Of a DNA stretch of 64,000 bases, positions 8,350 through 16,273 are shown piece by piece; position 1 is the stretch's first letter; each line of letters begins with the position of its first letter. Under the pieces are notes generated by a model, which saw only the letters and a list, made by a program, of their open reading frames with translations, did no database searches and had not been told where the DNA came from. The stretch lies in assembly GCF_016862075.1 (NCBI RefSeq), contig NZ_BOMG01000032.1:1-64000 (forward strand). Direction: 5' to 3'. This stretch comes from Actinoplanes couchii. GTDB taxonomy: Bacteria; Actinomycetota; Actinomycetes; Mycobacteriales; Micromonosporaceae. The translations under genes and the position numbers were made by a program.

Positions 8350-10093
8350 TCGGCAGGCTGATCACTCCGGCGACGGCCTCGGTGTCCGGGACCACTACGC
8401 GGTAGGTCTGGCCGGGCGTGACACCGCCGACGGTCACCCGGGCCGACGACGACGGCACGGTCCAGGTGGCGACGGTCGCCCAGTCGTCACCGGTGGCCTG
8501 CTGGATCTCGATGTCCTGCCCTTCGGCGCCGGTCACGGTGAGGGTGAGCTCGCCCGCGCCGGAGTTGAACAGCATCACGCCGGCCTTGACCCGGTAGCTG
8601 ACCGGCTCCGAGGCGGTCCCCTCGGCCTTGAGCACGACCTGGTACGAGGCGTTCGCGGCTCGGGTCACCTGGGCCATCCCGTTCGGGCCGGTCCAGGTGC
8701 GGGTGCACTCGGCGTCGGCGCCGGTCTCGGTCACGCACAGCTCGACCGACTTGCCGGCCCATGCCTTGCCGTCGACCTTGACGGTGAACCGGGTGGTGGT
8801 GGAGGTGCCGTAGACGACCTCGGTGGAGGTGGCGTTCGCGGTGATCACCGGCTTGACCGTGGAGGGCTTGGTCGGGACGGCCGGAGCCGGAGCCTTCGTC
8901 GTCACGGCTTCCAGCGCGGCGACCGCGTCGATCCGGCCGCTGCCGAAGTCGGTGTCGGCACCCTTGGCCCCCAGGTCCACGGCCGACTTCTTCAGCGCCG
9001 ACTCGATCTGGTCCGGGGTCAGCGTGCTGTCGAAGCTCTTGAGCAGCGCGGCGACGGCGGCCACGTGCGGCGCCGCCATCGAGGTGCCGTTCATGGTGGT
9101 GTAGGAGCCCTTGGCGGTCGGGTAGGTGCTGACGATGGAGCTGCCGGGAGCGGCCACGTCGACGTAGGAGCCGGCGTTCGAGTACGGGCCGATCCGGTCC
9201 GCCGAGTCGGTGGCGGCGACCGCGATCACACCGGCGTCGGCGGCCGGGTAGGAGGTGGGGCTGCCCTCGCGGCGGCTGTTGCCGGCCGCGGCGATGACCG
9301 TGACGCCCTTGCTGCGGGCGTACTTGATGGCGTTGCTGACCGCGGTGACCTTGGTGGTGCCGCCCAGCGACATGTTGATGACCTGGGCGCCGTGGTCGGC
9401 GGCCCAGACGATGCCCTCGGCGGTGTCGGACATGTTGCCGCTGCCCGAGTCGGACAGCACCTTGACCGGCAGGATCTTGACGTCCGGCGCGATACCGGTG
9501 ACACCGACCTCGTTGCCGGTGACGGCCGCGATGGTGCCGGCCACGTGGGTGCCGTGACCGTGCCCGTCGGTGGTCGGGCCGGCCTTGTCGGTGACGGCGT
9601 CGTAGCCGCTGAGGACGTTGTCCTTCAGGTCCGGGTGGTCGGCGTCGACACCGCTGTCGATGACGGCGACGGTCACGCCGGCGCCGGTCGAGCGCGCCCA
9701 GGCGTCCGTCGTCCGGATCTTGGCAAGGTCCCACTGCTGGTCCCGGTACGGGTCGGAGCCGGCCGGCACACCGAGCGCGTAGATCGGGGCGTCGATCTCG
9801 ACACCGACCGCGTCGTCCGAACGCTGCGCGTCCGCGACCAGCTTCACCGCGGCGGCCTTGTCGGTGGCCTTCCGCACCGAGACGACCGGGCGTCCGTCGG
9901 CGTCGATCGTGGTGGTGACGACCCGCGCCGGCTGCGCCTCGGTGACGGTGGCCGGGACGATCTCCTCGGGAGCCGTGGTCAGCCCGTACGACACCGGTGT
10001 CCAGTCGGCGGTGCCCGCCGGAACAGCGAACACACCAACGGCGGCAAGAGCACCGGCGGTGACGGCAGCGGCGGCAAACCTACGGATCAGCAA
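8336..10093 (-). CDS. Secreted subtilisin-like S8 serine protease 1
   Basis: A 585-residue secreted protease with Asp146 (VIDSGVD), His180 (HGTH) and Ser338 (NGTSMAAPH), the complete S8 triad, and the oxyanion-hole AAAGNS. I chose TTG at 10093 because GGGGGAGG sits seven bases upstream and it gives a clean signal peptide (MLIRRF, hydrophobic core, AGTA); an ATG at 10120 adds nine residues but has no site. Between the signal peptide and the catalytic domain is a propeptide-like region (DADGRPVVSV), and after it about 190 residues of Ig-like beta domains. It is closely related to the next gene and to the one at 23397. The ORF extending to 10606 is antisense to the neighbour and not used. Confidence 0.93.
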   Translation of the reverse strand: MLIRRFAAAAVTAGALAAVGVFAVPAGTADWTPVSYGLTTAPEEIVPATVTEAQPARVVTTTIDADGRPVVSVRKATDKAAAVKLVADAQRSDDAVGVEIDAPIYALGVPAGSDPYRDQQWDLAKIRTTDAWARSTGAGVTVAVIDSGVDADHPDLKDNVLSGYDAVTDKAGPTTDGHGHGTHVAGTIAAVTGNEVGVTGIAPDVKILPVKVLSDSGSGNMSDTAEGIVWAADHGAQVINMSLGGTTKVTAVSNAIKYARSKGVTVIAAAGNSRREGSPTSYPAADAGVIAVAATDSADRIGPYSNAGSYVDVAAPGSSIVSTYPTAKGSYTTMNGTSMAAPHVAAVAALLKSFDSTLTPDQIESALKKSAVDLGAKGADTDFGSGRIDAVAALEAVTTKAPAPAVPTKPSTVKPVITANATSTEVVYGTSTTTRFTVKVDGKAWAGKSVELCVTETGADAECTRTWTGPNGMAQVTRAANASYQVVLKAEGTASEPVSYRVKAGVMLFNSGAGELTLTVTGAEGQDIEIQQATGDDWATVATWTVPSSSARVTVGGVTPGQTYRVVVPDTEAVAGVISLPITAS

Positions 10094-10188
10094 ACTGTGT
10101 TCCTCCCCCTCGAGCGACATGACAAAGATTCGAGGAGGAGGGTTGTGTATTCGGTTTTCGGGCCGTTGCCCGTCGGTAGCGGCTCCTC

Positions 10189-11940
10189 TCAGCCGTTCAC
10201 GGTGTTGCTCGTGGCCCCCAGCAGCCCGGCGCCGTCTTGCACCACGACCCGGTACCGCTGCCCGGACTTCAGCCCGGTGATCGTCGTCTTCGGCACCGCG
10301 TCGTAGGTGCCGGCGGTCTCCCACTGGCGGTCGGCCGTCAACTGCTGGACCTGCACCGGCTGCCCGGCCGCTCCGGCGATGGTCACCGTCATGACTCCCC
10401 GGGAGACGCTCGCGCCGGCCTTCACCCGGACCGTCCAGACCGCCACCGGTGACGTCGCCGCCTGGGTCGTGTCGGTTTCCGCCATCTTCACCGAGAGCTT
10501 GACCCCCACGGTTGCGGTACGGGTGACCGGAACGGTCCCGGAACCGGTGGTCTTGACGTCGGTGCAGACATCGTCGGTACAGAGCCGCACCGGCTTGTTC
10601 GCCCACGGGACACCGCCGACCCGGACCGTGAACGTGGTCGACGTGCTGCTCCCCCAGGCCACCTCCCGGCTCGTCACGTTGGTGGTGATCAGCGGGTTGA
10701 GCTTCGGCTTGGCGCTGCTCGGGCTCGGGCTCGGCCCGGCCGGTGGGGTGACCACCCCGAGCGCCGCCGCCGCGTCGACCCGGCCGTACCCGTAGTCGTT
10801 GTCGAACCCCTTCGGCCCCAGGTCGACGGCCGACGACTCCAGCGCCGCCTCGATCTGGTCCGGCGTCAGCTTCGGCTGGGTGCTCTTGAGCAGCGCGGCC
10901 GCCGCGGCCACGTGCGGCGCGGCCATCGAGGTGCCGCTGAGACTCCTGTACTGCGCGCCCAGGGCCGTCGGGTAGGTGCTGAGGATCGAACTGCCGGGCG
11001 CCGCCACATCGACGTAGGAGCCGGCGTTCGAGTAGGGGGCAACCTTGTCGGCCGCGTCGGTGGCGGCCACCGCGATCACTCCGGCATCGGCGCCCGGATA
11101 GGAGGCCGGGCTCCCGGCGGCCCGTTCGTTGCCGGCCGCCGCCACCACCGTCACACCCCTGCTGCGGGCGTACGCGATGGCAGTGCTGACCGCCGTGACC
11201 CGGGTCGTCCCGCCCAGTGACATGTTGATGACCTGCGCGCCGTTGTCCGCCGCCCAGACGATGCCGGTGGCGGTGTCGGACATATTGCCGCTGCCGGAGT
11301 CGGACAGCACCTTCACCGGGAGGATCCGCGCGTCCGGGGCCACCGCACTGATCCCCACGTCGTTGCCGGTCAGCGCGGCGATGGTGCCGGCCACGTGGGT
11401 GCCGTGCCCGTTGCCGTCCCGGCTGACCCCGGCCTTACGGACCGTCGCGTCGTAGCCCGGGAGCACGGTGCCCCGGAGATCCGGGTGGTTCGCGTCCACG
11501 CCCGTGTCGATCACCGCGACGGTGACTCCCGTGCCGGTCGACCTCGTCCAGGCGTCACTCACCCGCATCTTGGCGAAATCCCACTGCTGGGGGCGGTACG
11601 GGTCGGAGCCGAGCGCGTACACCGGCGCGTCCATCTCGACACTGACCGTGCCCTCGACCTGCTGGGCGCTGGTGACCAGCGCGATGGCGGAGTCCCGGTC
11701 GGTGGCCTCGGCGACGGTGATCACCGGCCGCCCGTCCGCGTCGAGCACCGTGCTGACCACGCGGGCCGGCTGCTCCTCGCTGACGACGGCCGGGAGCATC
11801 TCCTCGGGACTGGTGGACAGCCCGTAGGAAACTCTTGCGCCCTGGCCCGCGGCGGGGTCCGCCTGGCCTCCGGAGGGAAGCACGAACACCACGACGGCGG
11901 CGGCCAGCACCCCACCGGTGGCACAGCTGAGCAGCTTCAT
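10189..11940 (-). CDS. Secreted subtilisin-like S8 serine protease 2
   Basis: A 583-residue paralogue of the preceding protease with Asp145, His179 and Ser338 in the same motifs. The N-terminus MKLLSCATGGVLAAAVVV is a signal peptide; a Cys at position 6 is too early for a lipobox. The ATG at 11940 follows a GGGAGGGG site. The C-terminal third is Ig-like, with a Pro/Ser linker (PAGPSPSPSS) after the catalytic domain. It lies 95 bases upstream of protease 1 on the same strand, so the pair could be co-transcribed, and probably arose by tandem duplication. Confidence 0.93.
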   Translation of the reverse strand: MKLLSCATGGVLAAAVVVFVLPSGGQADPAAGQGARVSYGLSTSPEEMLPAVVSEEQPARVVSTVLDADGRPVITVAEATDRDSAIALVTSAQQVEGTVSVEMDAPVYALGSDPYRPQQWDFAKMRVSDAWTRSTGTGVTVAVIDTGVDANHPDLRGTVLPGYDATVRKAGVSRDGNGHGTHVAGTIAALTGNDVGISAVAPDARILPVKVLSDSGSGNMSDTATGIVWAADNGAQVINMSLGGTTRVTAVSTAIAYARSRGVTVVAAAGNERAAGSPASYPGADAGVIAVAATDAADKVAPYSNAGSYVDVAAPGSSILSTYPTALGAQYRSLSGTSMAAPHVAAAAALLKSTQPKLTPDQIEAALESSAVDLGPKGFDNDYGYGRVDAAAALGVVTPPAGPSPSPSSAKPKLNPLITTNVTSREVAWGSSTSTTFTVRVGGVPWANKPVRLCTDDVCTDVKTTGSGTVPVTRTATVGVKLSVKMAETDTTQAATSPVAVWTVRVKAGASVSRGVMTVTIAGAAGQPVQVQQLTADRQWETAGTYDAVPKTTITGLKSGQRYRVVVQDGAGLLGATSNTVNG

Positions 11941-12225
11941 GCCCGGTCCCCTCCCGCTCTCGGTTCGGGGACCACCATCGTCGGCGCCGTCGGCCGCTTG
12001 ACCCTTCCACCGGTTGCGGCTCGGTAGCGGGCACGCCCAGTTCTCTCGGTCTATCTACCGGAATTGCGGCCGGAAACGGCATTAGAATACCGGGCCAAAT
12101 AATCGGACCTGATGGCTCTCGATATCGCGAACCATTGCCCCGCGCGGTGCTACTTTGACTCGGAAAGCGAGGAAAGGCGGCACCAGAACGGTCGGCCGCA
12201 CCGCTCTTGAGAGGACCTCTGCTAA

Positions 12226-13383
12226 ATGTCTCACGTCCCACACAAGCGGCGTGCCCGCGCCGTTTCCGTCGCTGCCGCCTGCGTTCTCGCGGCGGGCACG
12301 ATGAACATCGTGACAGCCACACAGGCGCTCGGCGCGACTTTGCCGGGAACCATCACGGTATCCACCCCCACGAACGGCAAGATAGCCGCCGACACCAGCA
12401 AACAAGTCGTGGTCCTAGTGGTCAGCGGGACCAACGCGACACCGCTCATGGAGACGAACGTGACAGGCGTGAAGTTGGGCGCGGACCCGGACTGCGCGAA
12501 CATCCAGAGCTACGTCGTCTCCAGCGCCACCACCCTGACGGTCAAGACTCCGGACGGCGGGTGCGCGGCCTCGGCGAACAACACCGCCGAGAGCATCTCG
12601 ATTCTCTTCGGCGCCACCGACACCATCGACAAGGCCTCGGCGATCACCTTCGTCAACGCGCCGGCTCTCGTCGCCGCCGCCAGCAAGCCGGTATTCACCG
12701 ACAACAGCCTCAACCTCGACGTGGCCGACAAGGTGCAGCGATTCAACGCGGCAGGCGGGCAGACCGTTCGGGTCCTAGCCGACTCCGCTTTCGCCTTCGA
12801 CCCGCGCAGCTCCTACGGGCTCACCGTGACGTTCGGCGGCAAAGCCGGCAGCGAGGTTAAGGTCTACGCCGACGCGACCTCGACGACACCGCTCTCCGCA
12901 ACCACGGCGGGTACTATCGGGAACTCCCTCACCTTCAAGACGGGCGCCGGGATGTCGACCACCGACGCCAGCATGACCATCTTCCAGAACGGCGTCGCCA
13001 AGACTTTCAACGCCGCCGCCACCGGGGTCACGGGCATCTCCGCCAACCCGACGATCACCTCCGTCACCCCGCCCTCGGGGCGCACCAAGACGGCTCAGCA
13101 GGTGGTCATCACCGGCACGAACTTCGACAAGGTCGCGGCCAACTACGGCAACGGCACCAACGTGCGGTTCTGCGGTGTCGCCGCTTTGGCTTTCGGGACG
13201 CCCGCCGTCAACGCGGCCGGCACCCAGATCACCGTCACGGTGCCCGCGGCAGTCGCCGACAGCACCCCGGGACTGGGCACCGGCGTTACCGCTGGCAGCT
13301 GCCCGGTGCAGGTCTCCGACGGCACCCCGGGCGGCACCAGCCCGGTCACCCCGGCGGCCGTGTACACGTTCGTCCGGGAGTAG
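12226..13383 (+). CDS. Secreted IPT/TIG-domain protein 1
   Basis: A 385-residue exported protein. The N-terminus has KRRAR, a hydrophobic core and an ALGA cleavage site near residue 36. The rest is Thr/Ala/Val-rich beta structure. A recognisable IPT/TIG immunoglobulin-like domain begins at PTITSVTPPSGRTKTAQQVVITGTNF (start near residue 285), with a Cys pair (VRFCGV and GSCPVQV) likely disulphide bonded. No catalytic motif is seen; a surface, adhesive or matrix role is plausible only by family analogy. An AGAGGACC ribosome site precedes the ATG, and a strong hairpin follows the stop. Confidence 0.8.
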   Translation: MSHVPHKRRARAVSVAAACVLAAGTMNIVTATQALGATLPGTITVSTPTNGKIAADTSKQVVVLVVSGTNATPLMETNVTGVKLGADPDCANIQSYVVSSATTLTVKTPDGGCAASANNTAESISILFGATDTIDKASAITFVNAPALVAAASKPVFTDNSLNLDVADKVQRFNAAGGQTVRVLADSAFAFDPRSSYGLTVTFGGKAGSEVKVYADATSTTPLSATTAGTIGNSLTFKTGAGMSTTDASMTIFQNGVAKTFNAAATGVTGISANPTITSVTPPSGRTKTAQQVVITGTNFDKVAANYGNGTNVRFCGVAALAFGTPAVNAAGTQITVTVPAAVADSTPGLGTGVTAGSCPVQVSDGTPGGTSPVTPAAVYTFVRE

Positions 13384-13414
13384 CGAACACTGGAAAACAG
13401 CACTGAACACCACG

Positions 13415-13440
13415 AGCCCGGCCCCTTTAGGGGCCGGGCT
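13415..13440 (+). terminator. Hairpin terminator after TIG protein 1
   Basis: A perfect 11-bp stem (AGCCCGGCCCC and its complement) with a TTTA loop, starting 32 bases after the stop. There is no long T run, as is common in high-GC actinobacteria. Confidence 0.8.
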
Positions 13441-13656
13441 TCGTCGTGCACGAACCCGCACTCAGGAATTTCTCGATATACAACCAGGATTCGAGAGAAC
13501 GTGCTAGAGACGAAATCCTTTGACGAATTTTTTAAGTCTTCCCATTTTGGGTAATGCGGCGCAGTTACGCTCCCTGCGAGACCGGCCCGGCGATGTCTAA
13601 TCCGCCGGCGCCCACCCAAACGACCGAAGCGGTTAAAAACCGCAGGAGGACCTCGC

Positions 13657-14766
13657 ATGAGCAAGTCTCGTACGTCATTCCGGCGGACCGTGCTGCACGC
13701 CGGAATCGCCACTGCCACGACGATCGTCGCCACCACCGCAGTGGCCACCCCGGTCTTCGCGAACGCGCCGCTGACCCTGAACGTGACCTCGGCGAACGCC
13801 ACCCAGATCACGGCGGGTGTCAACGTGATCGCCACGGCAAGCACGAACTGGCTGGCCAACGTCAGCGGCGGAAAGGTCTTCTTCACCACCGCCACCTGCC
13901 CCACTTCCTACCCGGCAAGCACTCCCAGCTGGACGCCCTCGGGGGATTTGACAAAGTTCAGCGCCACCAAGGGCTTCTTCAAGGTCGCAACTGGCCTTCC
14001 GGCCTCGACCGCAACAAGCTACAAAGTGTGCGTCTATGCGGGCACTACCACCGGCGATGCCTACATCGGTACCGGGACCTTCGCAGCCGCGCCAGCGCCT
14101 GTGTTGACATCGCTCGACGTAGTCACCGGGCCTGCCGCCGGCGGTACCACAGTTACCGTGACCGGCTCTGGGCTGCCCACCACAGCAGCCGGATATGCCA
14201 GTGCAACCCTGGGCGGCGTCAACGTCGGCACCATTACGGCGGGCAGCGCGACGAAGTTCTCGTTCACGACGCCCGCACGCGCGCCCTCGGGCACCGCACA
14301 GCCGCTCGTCGTGAACTTTGCCACCGCGGGCTCTGTCACCCTGGATACGGCCTTCACCTACTACAACGCGATCACGGTTGCACCGAACGTTGGCCGCCAA
14401 AACACCGACACTTACATCAACATCACGGGCGCTGGCTTCAACGCCTTGTCTTGGGGTGCCCTCGCCAGTACCGGTGCACACGTTTACCTCACTCATGGCG
14501 CTTATGACAAATCATTCACCGACGCCTACAAGGTTGTCACCGAATGCGACAACGCCTCCATCGTCCCGGTGAGCGACAACGAAATTATCTGCCTTCTCAA
14601 GCTGAGCGCAACACTGAGCACCACCCCCGCCGCGGTCGCCACGCCGGTATCGAATGGCGCTTACACCGTCACGGTAGTCGACAACGGCGCCAAGGCTGCC
14701 GCCACGGTCAATCCGAGCATCGTCAGCCCGTCCGCCACCTTCACGGTCGCGACAGTCACCTCCTGA
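13657..14766 (+). CDS. Secreted IPT/TIG-domain protein 2
   Basis: A 369-residue exported protein with a signal peptide ending PVFANA. Visible order: a Cys-paired beta module (TCPTSY to KVCVYAGTTTG, about residues 35-145), an IPT/TIG domain (PVLTSLDVVTGPAAGGTTVTV, from about 148), and a C-terminal domain with AHVYLTHGAYD, ECDN and EIICLLKL, ending in NGAYTVTVVDNGA. All three parts are homologous to parts of the larger protein at 16274-18742. The AGGAGG site 6 bases before the ATG is strong. The 5' leader (13384-13656) has no gene and is relatively AT-rich near 13500-13550. Confidence 0.8.
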   Translation: MSKSRTSFRRTVLHAGIATATTIVATTAVATPVFANAPLTLNVTSANATQITAGVNVIATASTNWLANVSGGKVFFTTATCPTSYPASTPSWTPSGDLTKFSATKGFFKVATGLPASTATSYKVCVYAGTTTGDAYIGTGTFAAAPAPVLTSLDVVTGPAAGGTTVTVTGSGLPTTAAGYASATLGGVNVGTITAGSATKFSFTTPARAPSGTAQPLVVNFATAGSVTLDTAFTYYNAITVAPNVGRQNTDTYINITGAGFNALSWGALASTGAHVYLTHGAYDKSFTDAYKVVTECDNASIVPVSDNEIICLLKLSATLSTTPAAVATPVSNGAYTVTVVDNGAKAAATVNPSIVSPSATFTVATVTS

Positions 14767-14798
14767 TCCTAGGATTGGCCAGGTGATCGACTGACACC

Positions 14799-14836
14799 GT
14801 AAAGCGCTCGGCTGAAGAGTCAGCCGAGCGCTTTAC
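14799..14836. terminator. Bidirectional hairpin terminator
   Basis: A perfect 16-bp stem (GTAAAGCGCTCGGCTG, 14799-14814, and its complement 14821-14836) with a six-base loop lies between two convergent genes and can serve both strands. Confidence 0.85.
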
Positions 14837-14858
14837 CATTCCCTAAGAGGCAATCCAA

Positions 14859-15566
14859 TTAGCCCAGCTTTCCCCATTCCTTCTCAATAACCTTAAGGTA
14901 GGCAGAAACCGGCGGCTCACTGCCGTCATATGTCGTTCCTAGAGTTATCACGCTACGATTCCCCGAGAGTCGCCAACAAATCATCATGTTGGGGATGTGC
15001 CGCGGTTCGGCATTGAGGGCGAACCGAAACTTCTGTGAGCAGGTCGCTTCGCCAGCCGGGAAACCCTTGTCCGCTACGATCCGGAGATCCTTTTGCCCAC
15101 CCAAGTCTCCCCGCGCGGTTGTAACCCTTAATAAACTGGCTTGCCCCTTCTCGGTCTTGATCTTGATTTCGCTATCCGGCAGGGTCCGACTCGGCGCGGG
15201 CAAAGGCTGGGTCAGCTTGATGCCGGCTGCCTCCTGGGCTTTGCGGGCGTCCTCGATCTCCTTGCGCACCTTCGGGAGCATCGCCTCACTGCCCTGAGTC
15301 CGGGAAGGTGACGAACTCGGCCCGGTCTCGTCGATCGGTGTCGCAGAGGCCGACGGCGCGACCGACTGTGGACCGGGGTCGACGGGAAGTGTGGGGGCTA
15401 CCACCACCGCGTCTGATGATGTAGTGGCGTCTCGGTCCACGATCTGGGCTGTGATGGCATATGCGCCGCCGCCTAGCACCACCGCCGCTCCGGCCGCTCC
15501 CACCACGATTCGCCTGCGGCGGATATCTCGTGCCGAGGGGCGCCGATCATCGTCGTCGTAGGTCAC
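14859..15566 (-). CDS. Membrane-anchored protein with extracytoplasmic domain, paralogue B
   Basis: A 235-residue paralogue of the protein at 7612-8349. Both start with V/M-TYDD, have a basic stretch (RDIRRRR here), one membrane segment, a Pro/Ser-rich linker and a C-terminal domain with paired cysteines (ATCSQKFRF and MICWRLSGNRSVITLG). The GTG at 15566 is chosen because GGAGGAA lies six bases upstream and it aligns with the paralogue's start; an upstream ATG at 15617 would add 17 residues. The function is unknown. Confidence 0.75.
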   Translation of the reverse strand: MTYDDDDRRPSARDIRRRRIVVGAAGAAVVLGGGAYAITAQIVDRDATTSSDAVVVAPTLPVDPGPQSVAPSASATPIDETGPSSSPSRTQGSEAMLPKVRKEIEDARKAQEAAGIKLTQPLPAPSRTLPDSEIKIKTEKGQASLLRVTTARGDLGGQKDLRIVADKGFPAGEATCSQKFRFALNAEPRHIPNMMICWRLSGNRSVITLGTTYDGSEPPVSAYLKVIEKEWGKLG

Positions 15567-15746
15567 GTCAGCTTCCTCCAGGGGTTCCGGCCGGTGGCCG
15601 CCCTGGTCGGCGGCCAAATCCTCATCGTCCCCATCAGTCGGACATAATGGGCGGGGATCCGGGAAACCGGCCCCGAAGGTGGACCAGACGGGGTCTGAGC
15701 TGGCGGAACTCTTGACGTGCGTACGTCAGGCAAGGCAATTGAATTA

Positions 15747-15790
15747 TCAGGTTTGGCTTGCCTAAATTGCTGGAAGTAAGGCTTGCCTAA
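15747..15790 (+). promoter_or_regulatory. Two candidate DtxR/IdeR-type iron boxes
   Basis: The 19-mer TCAGGTTTGGCTTGCCTAA (15747-15765) matches the IdeR/DtxR consensus TTAGGTTAGGCTAACCTAA at 15 of 19 positions by my count. A second at 15772-15790 matches at 13 of 19. Both lie in an unusually AT-rich intergenic stretch (15700-15860) upstream of the DUF1540 gene, where TATATT at 15850-15855 could be a -10. The rest of the 15567-15895 interval holds no gene that I can see. Binding is inferred. Confidence 0.5.
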
Positions 15791-15895
15791 TGATTTATGG
15801 ATCATAAAAATATTACGGCGGTATCGTGTTTAACAGCATTGGGAATGGCTATATTCGGCAGCGGTGACAATGCCTGCCGACCTGAGGAGAACGTC

Positions 15896-16186
15896 ATGAC
15901 CCAGATGCTGAACATGCCGCGCGTGCAGACCTGCACCGTCACCGGCTGTGGTTACAACCACGATGGCTGCACCGCCTTCGCCATCACCATCAGTGAGAGC
16001 AACTCCGCCTGCGGCACCTTCGCGGGTGAGGGCCTCTCCGGCGGGATGGGGATCGCGACCGCCCAGGTCGGCGCCTGTAAGCGGGCCGACTGCAAGTACA
16101 ACGAGAACCTCGAGTGTCGCGCGCCGGCGATCACCGTGGGCGCGTCGGCGGACCAGGCCGACTGCCTCACCTACGAGCACGCCTGA
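15896..16186 (+). CDS. DUF1540 small cysteine-rich protein
   Basis: A 96-residue protein containing two copies of the DUF1540 pattern: QTCTVTGCGYNHDGCTAFAI with a later Cys, and GACKRADCKYNENLECRAPA ending ADQADCLTYE. Eight or more cysteines in a C-x(4)-C-x(6)-C arrangement suggest metal binding; the family's function is not established. GAGGAGA before the ATG at 15896 fixes the start. It is a single-gene unit flanked by candidate iron boxes upstream and a hairpin downstream. Confidence 0.88.
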   Translation: MTQMLNMPRVQTCTVTGCGYNHDGCTAFAITISESNSACGTFAGEGLSGGMGIATAQVGACKRADCKYNENLECRAPAITVGASADQADCLTYEHA

Positions 16187-16225
16187 CCCGGGCCGTCCGG
16201 TGCGCCGGGCGAATGCGGACACGCT

Positions 16226-16262
16226 AAAGGCGCCGCCCCACATCATGTGGGACGGCGCCTTT
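16226..16262. terminator. Bidirectional hairpin terminator
   Basis: AAAGGCGCCG pairs with CGGCGCCTTT, with an inner CCCACAT/ATGTGGG stem, between the convergent DUF1540 and TIG protein 3 genes. The T-rich end favours the plus strand, and by symmetry it also suits the minus strand. Confidence 0.85.
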
Positions 16263-16273
16263 GCGTTATCCGG

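Noticed and set aside
8336..10606. A 756-residue protease starting at 10606
   Set aside because: The extra N-terminus is the antisense of protease 2's 3' part, while TTG 10093 has a strong ribosome site and yields a signal peptide.
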